From Thermomicrobiaceae bacterium (lineage in GTDB: Bacteria; Chloroflexota; Chloroflexia; Thermomicrobiales; Thermomicrobiaceae), in assembly GCA_007124395.1 (NCBI GenBank), contig SLFF01000249.1:1-17605 (forward strand): 17,605 nucleotides of DNA. The letters run 5' to 3'. Below the pieces are notes generated by a model. The model was not told where the DNA came from. It searched no databases and was given only the letters and a program-made list of their open reading frames with translations. Made by a program: the position numbers and the translations under genes. This document shows positions 8,287 to 16,510 of the stretch, piece after piece (position 1 is the stretch's first letter; each line of letters opens with the position of its first letter).

Positions 8287-8778
8287 ATGCGTGTGACGGA
8301 GATGGATGTTCTGTTCGCCTATAACGGCTGGGCAACGGCCCGGATTCTGGCCGCGGCGACGTCGCTGTCGGACGACGACTTCGTTCGTACGGATGTCGTG
8401 CCGGTGTCGTTTGGCAGTTTACGCGGCACGCTGGTCCACATACTCGATGTCGAGCGAGGAACCCGGTTACGCCTTTCCCGGAACGTCACCGCGCCACCGG
8501 TCAGTGACGAGCAATTTACCTCGGTTGCGCAGATCACACAGGCGATGCGTGCCGAAGCCACCGCAATGAAGGACTATCTGATCGGGCTGGAGGACGAGCA
8601 CATGGATAGCCACGTATCGCTTCCCGATGGTGCGTCGTTCACCTACTGGCAGCTACTGATGCACATGCTGCATCACTCGGGACAGCATCGGAGCGAGGCC
8701 GCTGTGTTGCTTTCTGCGCTGGATTGCTCGCCGGGCGAGCTCGACTTCCCGGTCTTTCTCCGAGAAACGCGTTCATGA
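8287..8778 (+). CDS. DinB-family protein
   Basis: 163-aa four-helix-bundle protein of the DinB/YfiT-like group, many of which bind a divalent metal through three histidines and some of which are thiol transferases. The triad is visible: His51 in LVHILDVE, then His131 and His135 in the HHSGQHRSE signature. The start FAYNGWATARIL (10-21) is the usual first helix. The ATG at 8287 is preceded by AGGGAAG at about 5 bases. Divergent from ilvD and convergent with the antitoxin-like gene. Substrate not predictable. Confidence 0.9.
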   Translation: MRVTEMDVLFAYNGWATARILAAATSLSDDDFVRTDVVPVSFGSLRGTLVHILDVERGTRLRLSRNVTAPPVSDEQFTSVAQITQAMRAEATAMKDYLIGLEDEHMDSHVSLPDGASFTYWQLLMHMLHHSGQHRSEAAVLLSALDCSPGELDFPVFLRETRS

Positions 8779-8843
8779 TTTGCTTGCTGACAACCGACAA
8801 GTGAGGCGCGGGTGGGGACTATCGAGGCTGGTCAGGGTGGAAT

Positions 8844-9089
8844 TTAGATCTTGACCGGATCGGGTGGCGGATCTTCAATTTCAGGAAGTTCTTCGTCGAT
8901 TGGCTCCAGGGATTCCAGCACTTCCGCAAGCGTCTTTCGTTTGACAGGTCGTATTATCAATTGGCCTGCCACTTTGAAGATTTCGGCCTCTTCCCCCGGA
9001 AGTTCGAACTCCGGTGGAAGCTTGATTGTCTGACGATCGCCGAGCCGAACGATCTTGATGTGATGTCGTGTCGTCAACTTTGCTTCCAT
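8844..9089 (-). CDS. AbrB/VapB-type antitoxin-like protein, orphan
   Basis: 81-aa acidic-tailed protein. Residues about 10-50 fit the swapped-hairpin AbrB fold of VapB/VagC antitoxins: IVRLGDRQTIKLPPEFELPGEEAEIFKV with the G-(D/N)-R-Q-x-(I/V)-(K/R)-LP core at 17-25, followed by LIIRPVKR. The C-terminal half is very rich in Glu, Asp and Pro. Normally such a gene is followed at once by a PIN-domain toxin; here only 65 bases separate its stop from the convergent DinB gene, so no toxin is present. No clear ribosome binding site precedes the ATG; a TATACT-like -10 lies upstream (complement of 9132-9137). It may be a solitary regulator or what is left of a toxin-antitoxin pair. Confidence 0.75.
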   Translation of the reverse strand: MEAKLTTRHHIKIVRLGDRQTIKLPPEFELPGEEAEIFKVAGQLIIRPVKRKTLAEVLESLEPIDEELPEIEDPPPDPVKI

Positions 9090-9260
9090 TCTGAACGAGG
9101 CCGGGTTGGCGTGCCTCTGGACCTTCCGGCAAGTATATCCTGCCTTGCGCGAAGGGCGCGTTCAATGCGATATTAGCGGTGATACTGGCATCATGAGTGC
9201 GGAATGACCGTAGTGCATGCGATGCATCCAGATAATCGAAATTCAAGGGAGGTACGAGCG

Positions 9261-10295
9261 GTGACGGTAGCAAAAAACGTCGAGCAGCTCAATAAAATTG
9301 CCCGCGATCTCGTGGCACCAGAGAAGGGTATTCTGGCAGCTGACGAAAGCACCAGTACGATCAAGCGACGGCTGGACGCGATCAGCGTCGAGAACACCGA
9401 AGAAAACCGGCGTGACTACCGTGAGCTTCTCTTCCGCACTGAAGAGTCCGAGAAGTACATCAGTGGCGTGATTCTCTATGATGAAACGATCCGCCAGAAC
9501 GCGGCAGATGGCACCCCACTTGTTAAATTGCTGACCGATCGCGGCATTATGCCGGGGATCAAGGTCGACAAGAGCGCTCATCCGTTGCCGGGCTCCCCGC
9601 AGGAAAAGATGACTGATGGGCTGGACGGCCTGCGTGATCGCCTGAACGAGTACGTGAAGCTCGGTGCCAAGTTCACGAAGTGGCGTGCCGTGATCACCAT
9701 TGGCGATGACATTCCGTCCGACGCCTGCATCAATGTGAACGCACACGCACTGGCGCGCTATGCCGCATTGAGTCAGGAAGCGGGGCTGGTGCCGATCGTC
9801 GAGCCGGAAGTGCTCATGGACGGCAATCACAGCATTGATCGCTGCTTCGAGGTGACTGAGAAGACCTTGCGCGAGACCTTCTATCAGCTCAGCCAGCAGG
9901 GCGTCTCGCTGGAAGGCATGCTCCTGAAGCCGAACATGGTGATTTCCGGCAAGGATGGCAGCAACCGAGCTGCTCCGGAAGAAGTCGCCGAGAAGACCAT
10001 TCAGTGCTTCCTGCGCACCGTGCCCGCAGCAGTGCCGGGGATTGTATTCCTGTCAGGTGGCCAGAGCGATGAAGAGGCGACGGTCAACCTGAACGCGATC
10101 AACGTGCTCGCTCAGAAGCTCAACGCTCCCTGGGAGTTGAGCTACTCCTATGGTCGTGGTCTGCAGGCTGCGCCACAGAAGGCGTGGGGCGGCAAGAAGG
10201 AGAACGTGGTAGCTGGCCAGCAGGCGTACCTGCATCGGGCTAAAGTGACCAGCGCTGCCCGTCAGGGCAAGTATTCACCGGCGATGGACAGCTAG
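9261..10295 (+). CDS. class I fructose-bisphosphate aldolase
   Basis: 344-aa Schiff-base aldolase of the classical (animal/plant-like) class I family, cleaving fructose 1,6-bisphosphate to DHAP and glyceraldehyde 3-phosphate in glycolysis and running in reverse for gluconeogenesis. Active-site positions are all present: Asp28 (LAADES), Lys101 (GIKVDK), Lys140 (KFTKWRAV), Glu181 (PIVEPEV) and the Schiff-base Lys223 (GMLLKPNM), plus the phosphate-site LSGGQS. I chose the GTG at 9261 rather than the ATG at 9204 because AAGGGAGGT (9245-9253) lies 7 bases before it and homologues start close to this point. The C-terminus ends SPAMDS without the Tyr typical of the vertebrate enzymes. Confidence 0.95.
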   Translation: MTVAKNVEQLNKIARDLVAPEKGILAADESTSTIKRRLDAISVENTEENRRDYRELLFRTEESEKYISGVILYDETIRQNAADGTPLVKLLTDRGIMPGIKVDKSAHPLPGSPQEKMTDGLDGLRDRLNEYVKLGAKFTKWRAVITIGDDIPSDACINVNAHALARYAALSQEAGLVPIVEPEVLMDGNHSIDRCFEVTEKTLRETFYQLSQQGVSLEGMLLKPNMVISGKDGSNRAAPEEVAEKTIQCFLRTVPAAVPGIVFLSGGQSDEEATVNLNAINVLAQKLNAPWELSYSYGRGLQAAPQKAWGGKKENVVAGQQAYLHRAKVTSAARQGKYSPAMDS

Positions 10296-10437
10296 AGCAG
10301 GTTTCATTCTTGCTGTCGGTAGCTGGGCAGCTCCGTCTGCCCCGGATCCACCGAAGCGTTCGCCGGGTATGCGGTTGCTGTTCAGGGCCACACGGAGGTG
10401 GCCGACTACCGGTCGGTAGATGCTGATCACAAAGCAA

Positions 10438-10466
10438 AACGGGGAGGGCACAGCGCCCTCCCCGTT
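10438..10466. terminator. strong bidirectional terminator between fba and padR
   Basis: AACGGGGAGGGC (10438-10449) and GCCCTCCCCGTT (10455-10466) form a perfect 12-bp stem with a 5-base loop. T-rich tails follow on both strands (GTTGTCTTGTT on plus, GTTTTGCTTT on minus), so it can serve both convergent genes. Confidence 0.9.
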
Positions 10467-10498
10467 GTCTTGTTCAGTGTTCGGTGGGCAAAGAGTGA

Positions 10499-11155
10499 TC
10501 AGGCAGTGTCGGATTCGGTGTCATCATCACTGTTGGTGAACTGCTCCGGACGCTCTTCCAGCCGTTGGATTGCCCGGAGCGCAGCCCGTTTTTCGGCCTC
10601 GTAGTAACCGATTCCCCATTCAGCGACCACTGCGGGGTAGAAAAACTGATCGCTCCCGGAGATTTCGTCGGAGATGCCCTCGAGATCGGCAATCGTCTCG
10701 CTGACTCGCTCGACGTAATCGCAGAGCACCTCGCGAAGACGTTCCGGATTTCCGGCATGGCCGAAGAAGAGGCGTAGAACCACACTGTGCTTCAGGGTGA
10801 CTGGCTCCACCGGTGCCTCATTGATCCAGGATTCGAACGCCGCTTCACCAGCAGGCGTTATCCGGTAGACTCGCTTGTCCGGTCGACGGACCTGGCGGAC
10901 CTCCCGGTGGCTGACAAAACCGAGTTTCTCCAGGCGGCGGAGTTCAGCATATATCTGGCTGTGGGCCGGACTCCAGTAGAAGAAGCGCAAATTGTCGCCG
11001 CGTTTCTTCAGCTGATATCCGGAGAGTTCATCGCCGAAGGCTAGCATCCCGAGAACGGCGTAGCTCGTATTCGGTAATCGTTCGGCATCGCTGCCTGAAT
11101 CATTCCGTCGTGGTGCGTTGAATTCGATCATATGTGTCGGCCTGCGTGGCTGCAT
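10499..11155 (-). CDS. PadR-family transcriptional regulator
   Basis: 218-aa winged-helix regulator. The DNA-binding domain spans about residues 31-110: TSYAVLGMLAFGDELSGYQLKKR, SQIYAELRRLEKLGFV and the wing DKRVYRITPAGEAAFESWI are all standard PadR features. The C-terminal helical part (about 115-200) is the Vir_C/PadR_C dimerisation region of the longer subgroup. The start at 11155 is preceded by GAGGGGG at 11 bases; an alternative ATG at 11131 has no ribosome binding site. Its target is unclear: no transporter or phenolic-acid gene adjoins it, so it may act elsewhere or on itself. Confidence 0.92.
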   Translation of the reverse strand: MQPRRPTHMIEFNAPRRNDSGSDAERLPNTSYAVLGMLAFGDELSGYQLKKRGDNLRFFYWSPAHSQIYAELRRLEKLGFVSHREVRQVRRPDKRVYRITPAGEAAFESWINEAPVEPVTLKHSVVLRLFFGHAGNPERLREVLCDYVERVSETIADLEGISDEISGSDQFFYPAVVAEWGIGYYEAEKRAALRAIQRLEERPEQFTNSDDDTESDTA

Positions 11156-11177
11156 GTCATCAGATTCCCCCTCTGGT

Positions 11178-11205
11178 GCCCGGTATCCGGGGTTGAATCC
11201 CGGGC
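11178..11205 (-). promoter_or_regulatory. overlapping hairpins in the padR leader
   Basis: Two mutually exclusive stems share bases just upstream of the ribosome binding site: CCGGG (11187-11191) with CCCGG (11199-11203), loop 7; and GCCCGG (11178-11183) with CCGGGC (11200-11205). Further upstream GTATGATAC (11257-11265) is palindromic and could be a PadR site. Function unproven. Confidence 0.35.
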
Positions 11206-11331
11206 CTTTGCCGGCTCGCTGGCCAGCGAATCGACGCGCTATTCACTCTCTATCTGTATGATACGCGCAACCTGCATACCTTGCGGCCGAGTAGAGCACA
11301 TTCAGATCTTTGTGGGTGGGTACAGGAAGGG

Positions 11332-12675
11332 TCAGTCGACGCCGGGTGCTTCGGCCTGACAGAGGCGCAGCCCACTGGATGCGTCGAGGTAGACCAGCCG
11401 GAGGGCTTCACTGCCACCCGGGGTGATGCCATCTACGGTCACCAGCCAGACCCCATCCGGACGACCATCGAAGTTGCGGCAAGCACCGTCAACGGCGGCT
11501 CGGGCGGCCTGCTCAGAGACCAGCTCTGCTTCGACGGCCTCGGCCATTGTCATCCCGGAGTCCTGAACGGCAACGTAGCGAGCGTCTGCCTCAGACAGGA
11601 ATGGTCCTTCGCCGACTTCATCCGATGCTGCCAGCATCGGGTCCATCGGATCAGACATGCTGACATCGCCCTCAAGATGCAGTCTCGATGCCATCTCGGA
11701 GAACACCCAGGCGGATTCCAGATCGGGAGCTGCTCCGTCCTGCATCATCATCGCCAGCACGATCGTTCGTCCATCGTGATTGAAGACGAGTCGGAGCTCA
11801 CGCTCATCGCCGCCACTTCGACGTCGATCATCGACCAGCCGGGCATACGCCTGTCCGGCAGTCGCTTCTTCGCGTCGATCACCGCCGAGGATGTCCGGGG
11901 GATTGCCGCCGTCGGCTTCAGGATGCCACCAGGTTTCGCCATCCTGAACCTCGAGACGTATCGTGCGGAACGGTTCGGGGCCAAGAAAGCGGATGCGAGA
12001 AGATGGCCCGGACTCCCGTTCTTCGATTTCCCAGGCAGCTGGATACTCGAGCATAATCCGTCCATGCTCGCTGGTGATCTGATCCCATTCGGTCACCACA
12101 TCGTTTAGCTCATCTGTCCGCTCGGCGGACAGCTCTTCCACGACGTCTTCGAGCACGAACAGGCTCTCGGCGCCGGGGCAATCAGCGTATTGATCGACAA
12201 GCACATACCCGCGGAGCCGGGCACGCTCGGGAATGTCGATAAAGCCGAGCTGGTAGGGGACAACAAGGCGAAGCACTGGAGCCGTTTCCGCCAGCGCGTC
12301 GTTGGGGATCGATGCTCCGGCAACCTCGAACCGGGTGGTTAGCGGTTCATCGCTGAGCCAGTCCTGTTTATCGGGAACCACCGGGCAGCCTTGTGGTGGA
12401 GTGCCGGGCGAGTTGCGTGATCGCGGAGGGGCCAGGACCCATGCCTCGATCTCGAATGTATGGCCGCGAAGCTCGTCCCGATCGTGACCGGAGAGAATCT
12501 CGACCAGGTCATCGACGCGATCGATCCCATCGAGGTCGATTCCGTCTTCCGTTGACTGCTCTTCGAGTACCTGCGCATCGTCATCGCTGCCGCAGGCTGC
12601 GATCACCAGCAACCCGCACAGGATCAACCCGAGGGTAGCGACGAGCTTTGTCCGGATACAGTCTGTCAGCGACAC
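11332..12675 (-). CDS. secreted lipoprotein with PsbP-like segment
   Basis: 447-aa predicted lipoprotein of unknown function. The N-terminus has two basic residues, a hydrophobic core and the lipobox VIAAC with Cys28, followed by an acidic GSDDDA stretch. About residues 195-330 contain a PsbP/DUF1795-like pattern (GRIMLEYPAAWEIEE, then IRFLGPEPFRTIRLEV and a later FNHDGRTIVLAM strand). The N-terminal half holds Cys pairs (GCPVVP, DCPGAE) that could form disulphides. I prefer the GTG at 12675 with GGGGAG 6 bases upstream over the GTG at 12708, because it gives a standard signal peptide length. The gene runs toward padR but is 176 bases from it, so an operon is uncertain. Confidence 0.85.
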   Translation of the reverse strand: MSLTDCIRTKLVATLGLILCGLLVIAACGSDDDAQVLEEQSTEDGIDLDGIDRVDDLVEILSGHDRDELRGHTFEIEAWVLAPPRSRNSPGTPPQGCPVVPDKQDWLSDEPLTTRFEVAGASIPNDALAETAPVLRLVVPYQLGFIDIPERARLRGYVLVDQYADCPGAESLFVLEDVVEELSAERTDELNDVVTEWDQITSEHGRIMLEYPAAWEIEERESGPSSRIRFLGPEPFRTIRLEVQDGETWWHPEADGGNPPDILGGDRREEATAGQAYARLVDDRRRSGGDERELRLVFNHDGRTIVLAMMMQDGAAPDLESAWVFSEMASRLHLEGDVSMSDPMDPMLAASDEVGEGPFLSEADARYVAVQDSGMTMAEAVEAELVSEQAARAAVDGACRNFDGRPDGVWLVTVDGITPGGSEALRLVYLDASSGLRLCQAEAPGVD

Positions 12676-12821
12676 GGGCGGCTCCCCGGGATTCGACCAT
12701 CTGGACACACCCGATTAGTATAGACCGTGAGCGATAACAGATCGTGCCGAACAGTCACATCTCCGGGGCGATGTACAAAAAGTCGATTCAATCGAATCAC
12801 CAATCAGGAACAGGAGCGACC

Positions 12822-13931
12822 ATGTCCGTGGATCCGCGCATTACGCGAATGGCTCAGGTACTGGTTCAGCATTCGCTCAATCTCAAGGCCGGCGACCGCG
12901 TTGTCATAAATGGTAGCACGCTGGCGGCCGACCTGATAAAGGAAGTCTATCGAGAATCGCTTCAGGCCGGAGCATTCCCGATCGTACAGACGCAACTTCC
13001 GGGTATCTCGGAGATCATGCTCCGGGATGGAGATGACGCCCAACTGCAGGAGATCTCCCCAGTGGAGCAGGTTCTGAACGAGCAAGCCGATGCCGAGCTC
13101 CGGATCATCTCCGAAGAGAATACCCGTGCGCTGAGCGATGTCTCCGCCGATCGGATCACCACGTTTGCCAGTGCCAGAACGGCACTGCGGCGAAACCGGA
13201 TGCAGCGAGCGGCTGACGGCAACCTGCGATGGTCGCTGACACTGTTCCCGACGAATGCACACGCCCAGGACGCGCAGATGTCGCTGGAGAGCTATCGGGA
13301 GTTCGTCTACGATGCCTGCCATCTTAATGATCCGGACCCGATTGCTCGCTGGCGGGAGCTCTCGGTTCGCCAGGCAACGATGATCGAGTGGTTGAGCCAG
13401 CGAAAGCAGGTTCATGTGATTGGGCCAGACACTGATCTCCGACTGTCGATCGGTGGTCGTACCTGGAACAACTCCGATGGCAAGCGGAACTTTCCGAGCG
13501 GGGAGGTCTTCACCGGACCGATCGAGGACTCGGTCGAGGGGCACATTCGCTTTACGTTCCCGGCAACGATCCAGGGTCACGAGGTCGCCGGCATCTTCCT
13601 TCGGTTCGAGCAGGGTGTCGTCGTCGATGCGTCGGCCGAGCGTAACGAGGACTTCTTCCTCCGTATGTTGGAGACCGACCAGGGTGCAAAGCGTGTCGGG
13701 GAGTTCGCCTTCGGCACCAATACCGGAATCCAGCGTTTCACCGGTAACACCCTGTTCGATGAGAAGATCGGCGGCACGATCCATCTCGCCCTCGGTGCCG
13801 GTTACCCGGACACAGGGTCAACGAACGTCAGTGCGATTCATCAGGATATGGTCTGTGATCTCCGCCAGGAGGGTGAGGTCCGGGTTGATAACGAAGTATT
13901 CCTCAAACGAGGACGCTATCTAACCGACTGA
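12822..13931 (+). CDS. M29-family (thermophilic) metallo-aminopeptidase
   Basis: 369-aa cytoplasmic aminopeptidase of family M29 (AmpS/AmpT/PepS), which releases N-terminal residues from peptides with two divalent metal ions. The full ligand set is recognisable with the family's spacing: Glu228 (GEVFTGP), Glu294 (GEFAFGTN), His321 and Tyr328 (GTIHLALGAGY), His340 and Asp342 (IHQDMV). The 66-residue distance between the two Glu and the 7-residue His-Tyr distance equal those of the Thermus enzyme as I recall it. The ATG at 12822 has AGGAG at 5 bases; the longer frame from 12744 lacks one. Divergent from the lipoprotein gene. Confidence 0.95.
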   Translation: MSVDPRITRMAQVLVQHSLNLKAGDRVVINGSTLAADLIKEVYRESLQAGAFPIVQTQLPGISEIMLRDGDDAQLQEISPVEQVLNEQADAELRIISEENTRALSDVSADRITTFASARTALRRNRMQRAADGNLRWSLTLFPTNAHAQDAQMSLESYREFVYDACHLNDPDPIARWRELSVRQATMIEWLSQRKQVHVIGPDTDLRLSIGGRTWNNSDGKRNFPSGEVFTGPIEDSVEGHIRFTFPATIQGHEVAGIFLRFEQGVVVDASAERNEDFFLRMLETDQGAKRVGEFAFGTNTGIQRFTGNTLFDEKIGGTIHLALGAGYPDTGSTNVSAIHQDMVCDLRQEGEVRVDNEVFLKRGRYLTD

Positions 13932-13939
13932 GCGCGTTA

Positions 13940-13968
13940 TTGCAACAGATGTCGCATTACAGTAGACT
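13940..13968 (+). promoter_or_regulatory. predicted sigma-70-type promoter of tetR-MFS operon
   Basis: TTGCAA (13940-13945), exactly 17 bases, TAGACT (13963-13968). It starts only 8 bases after the aminopeptidase stop and fits the position of the operator-like repeat. Confidence 0.6.
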
Positions 13969-13990
13969 GAAACTCGGCTCGTAATGCGAC
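13951..13990. promoter_or_regulatory. candidate TetR operator: 10-bp perfect inverted repeat
   Basis: GTCGCATTAC (13951-13960) and GTAATGCGAC (13981-13990) are exact reverse complements, centres 30 bp (about three helical turns) apart. The left arm lies between the -35 and -10 and the right arm just behind the expected transcription start and before the ribosome binding site, so a bound repressor would block initiation. Confidence 0.7.
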
Positions 13991-14001
13991 GGAGGTTGCG
14001 T

Positions 14002-14625
14002 TTGTCTGGTGAAACCGAAAATCCAGGTGAGATCCGGCCGGGAGGGCGGACAGCCCGAACCCGGGATGCGGTCTGTCGCTCGACATTGCAGGTGCTGGCC
14101 GAGTTGGGCTACGCCGAGTTGACCGTCGAGCGTGTGGCCGAGCGATCCGGAGTTCACAAGAGCACGATCTATCGCCGCTGGGGCGGTATAGATGGTCTGG
14201 TGGTCGATGCGCTGGCCTTTGCGGTCGATGATGATTGGGAGCCGGATCTCTCGGGCAACGTGGAAGCGAACCTGATGGAGTTCGCGCGAATGGCGCTTGC
14301 GTCGTTCGCTGATCCTGTCTACGGTCCGACACACACGGCGGTCGTCGCCGCGGCATTCCAGTCTGATCGGGCGGTCGATGCGGTGCATCGTTTCTTCGCT
14401 GATCGCTTTGGTCGGACTTCCATGATTATCACTCGCGCAATCGAGAACGGCGAACTACCGCAGAACACTGATCCGGAAGCGGTCATCCGGGCGCTGATGG
14501 CCCCGATCTACTTCCGTCTCTTCATCTCCCGTCAGTCGGTCACCGATGTCGATCTCGAGCAGGCAGTTCAGGCGGCACTGGCTGCGGCACTGGCTGGCGT
14601 CTTCGAGAATCAGGAGCGCCGGTGA
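14002..14625 (+). CDS. TetR-family transcriptional regulator
   Basis: 208-aa repressor when started at the TTG at 14002, which has a perfect GGAGGT (13991-13996) at 6 bases; the upstream ATG at 13984 lies inside the right operator arm and has no such site. Helix-turn-helix at about 41-60 (TVERVAERSGVHKSTIYRRW) followed by GGIDGLVVDAL, and a C-terminal domain of the TetR_C type ending with an Ala-rich helix. The stop overlaps the MFS start (GTGA), so repressor and transporter are co-translated. Expected to control this operon through the inverted repeat at 13951-13990 and to be released by the exported compound. Confidence 0.93.
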   Translation: MSGETENPGEIRPGGRTARTRDAVCRSTLQVLAELGYAELTVERVAERSGVHKSTIYRRWGGIDGLVVDALAFAVDDDWEPDLSGNVEANLMEFARMALASFADPVYGPTHTAVVAAAFQSDRAVDAVHRFFADRFGRTSMIITRAIENGELPQNTDPEAVIRALMAPIYFRLFISRQSVTDVDLEQAVQAALAAALAGVFENQERR

Positions 14626-15863
14626 ACCAGGAACGTCAGCAGGAACGATCTTTACTTCCGCTCATACCGCTCGGGCTGGCCGCCTTTGCCGGATTTCTCA
14701 ATCTCTTCGGCATGAATCCGTTCTTCGTCAGTATTGCCGACGACATCGGCACGAACGTGTCGATGGTTGGCTACACCTCGACGATCGCCCTGGTGGTAAC
14801 TGGCGTCGCTGGTCTGATCGTCGGGCCGATAGCTGAGCGCGTCGGTATTCGGCGAATCCTGATCGCCGGGCTGATACTCGCTTCTGGCGGGGCGGTCGCC
14901 ACGGCGGTGGCGATCAATACGGAGACCCTGGTGCTGGCGCGGGCCCTGGCTGGTATCGGCGGCTCGATTACCGGCGGAGTGACGGTGAGTGCGGCCGCGA
15001 TTCTCTACGCCGGGCGTCAACGACAGCGCGCGCTTGCCATCATCTCTGCCTCGGCGGCGATGGCGGTGGTGATCGGCGTGTTTCTCATGACGTTAATGGC
15101 CGATCCGTTTGGATGGCGTGGCGCCTACATTATTCTTGGTGGGGCACTGCTAGTGATCGGCCTGCTGAACCGGATCCTGCTGGCTCCGGATGAGCAGAGA
15201 CCGTCGCGGGAGAGCTTCCGGGGTGTCAAACAGCTGTTCAGCGCCTATCGGCCGCTGCTCGGTGATCGATCGCTACGCCGGCTCTTCACTGGCGCACTGC
15301 TTCATCCAGCTACGCTGAACGGGACGACCGCCTACGCTGGCGCCTTTCTGATCAGCCAGCACGATACATCGACCCAGTTCGTGGGACTGGTGTTCAGCGT
15401 CATCGGCATCACGTACTTTGTCGGGAATCTGATCGCCGCTCAGCTAGGTGGAGTTCCCCAGCACATGGTCTTCAGCATCGGTGTGTTGCTGATGGGTGGT
15501 TTCTGGCTGGCGGGCTACGTGGTGCCGGTGCCTCCGTTCGCGATCACTGCGCTGTTCGGGATGGCAACGTTCGCCGCAGGGATCGCCTGGGTGACGCTTC
15601 TGAACTCGGTGGCCGACCGGGCCGGCGAAAACGTCGGAACTGCGATGGTGTTCTCCGCGTCGCTCATGAGCTTTGGCGGGGCGCTGGGCATCGGATTGAG
15701 CGCCGGGCTACTGGACATCAGTGGCTATGCCGGGGTGGCCATCGGAATGGCCGTGCTGGCGACGATCGGGGCGATCGTCGGTTGGGTGGGGCCTCCCACC
15801 GGAGCTGCTGCTCCAGCACCGTCAACGGCTACTTCATATGAACGGGCGACCGAATTCTCCTGA
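14622..15863 (+). CDS. MFS drug/metabolite exporter
   Basis: 413-aa integral membrane protein with about twelve hydrophobic segments, of the DHA1-like major facilitator group that uses the proton gradient to expel small molecules. Between helices 2 and 3 the motif-A-like GPIAERVGIRR (about residues 67-77) is present; a cytoplasmic loop rich in charge (LAPDEQRPSRESFRG, about 188-202) separates the two halves. The GTG start sits in the TetR stop with AGGAG at 5 bases. Co-expression with a TetR repressor is the classical layout of a substrate-induced efflux pump; the substrate cannot be told from sequence. Confidence 0.92.
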   Translation: MNQERQQERSLLPLIPLGLAAFAGFLNLFGMNPFFVSIADDIGTNVSMVGYTSTIALVVTGVAGLIVGPIAERVGIRRILIAGLILASGGAVATAVAINTETLVLARALAGIGGSITGGVTVSAAAILYAGRQRQRALAIISASAAMAVVIGVFLMTLMADPFGWRGAYIILGGALLVIGLLNRILLAPDEQRPSRESFRGVKQLFSAYRPLLGDRSLRRLFTGALLHPATLNGTTAYAGAFLISQHDTSTQFVGLVFSVIGITYFVGNLIAAQLGGVPQHMVFSIGVLLMGGFWLAGYVVPVPPFAITALFGMATFAAGIAWVTLLNSVADRAGENVGTAMVFSASLMSFGGALGIGLSAGLLDISGYAGVAIGMAVLATIGAIVGWVGPPTGAAAPAPSTATSYERATEFS

Positions 15864-15875
15864 TCTCGCTGGCGC

Positions 15876-16406
15876 CTAATCGGCAGACGGGTTGCCATCG
15901 CGGTATCGGAACCCCTGAACCAGAAAAATCCCCAGCACCACGTGAATGCCGATCAAAAAGCCGAAGATCATCAGCGGATCGACGCCCTCGGCGGCCCCGG
16001 TTGCCACCCGAGCCTGAGACCAGACGATCAGAACCAGCATCCAGACACACACAGCCTTCAGCCAGATGATCATCGAGCGGGCGAGGCGATACTGGATCGC
16101 GGCGTTCGTGGCGGTGATTTCATACGGGAAGTTGAAGATATGCGGGTAGCGGGCGATGATCGTCAACCCGACATAAAGGCCGGTTGCCAGGACGATCGGA
16201 AACACGGCACTCCATCGACCGGACCATGCCGTTGGCTCTCCACTGAATCCGAAGTGGCGCGGGATCTCACCAGGCAATGCTGTCCAGACGACAGCCAGCA
16301 AGGTGAGCCCGGCAACGACGCCGGTCAGCGCCAGGCCCTCGGCGATATAGTCAGGGAAGGTTCTTGGGATCTCGAGTCTGGGGCGCTGGAGCAGTTGATC
16401 GCGCAT
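15876..16406 (-). CDS. DUF1648-domain membrane protein
   Basis: 176-aa protein with about four hydrophobic segments (26-43, 66-84, 112-130, 144-164). The stretch LPGEIPRHFGFSGEPTAWSGRW (44-65) after the first helix is the DUF1648 signature, also found in SdpI-type immunity proteins and in membrane regulators of Gram-positive bacteria. The ATG at 16406 has GGAAG upstream; the longer TTG start at 16433 has none. It converges with the MFS gene, the stops being only 12 bases apart. Role unknown; I see no SdpC-like toxin or ArsR-type regulator beside it. Confidence 0.82.
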   Translation of the reverse strand: MRDQLLQRPRLEIPRTFPDYIAEGLALTGVVAGLTLLAVVWTALPGEIPRHFGFSGEPTAWSGRWSAVFPIVLATGLYVGLTIIARYPHIFNFPYEITATNAAIQYRLARSMIIWLKAVCVWMLVLIVWSQARVATGAAEGVDPLMIFGFLIGIHVVLGIFLVQGFRYRDGNPSAD

Positions 16407-16510
16407 CGCTTCGCTTCCATGTGCTCTGCTCAATGCTGGCTGTCATCAATACATGATGAACGGCTGCGAAACCGAGGCAAATGATACAGAACAGAGATGG
16501 CGATGTTTAG

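Noticed and set aside
8779..8843. Search for a VapC/PIN toxin next to the antitoxin-like gene
   Set aside because: The space is only 65 bases and no PIN-like acidic motifs occur in any frame nearby.
11281..12108. A 275-codon plus-strand open frame opposite the lipoprotein gene
   Set aside because: It is a mirror of the lipoprotein gene in G-C-rich DNA, lacks a ribosome binding site and resembles no family; the minus strand has a lipobox and signal peptide.
12804..13784. A 326-codon minus-strand open frame opposite the aminopeptidase
   Set aside because: The plus strand carries the full set of M29 metal ligands; the reverse frame has no recognisable domain.
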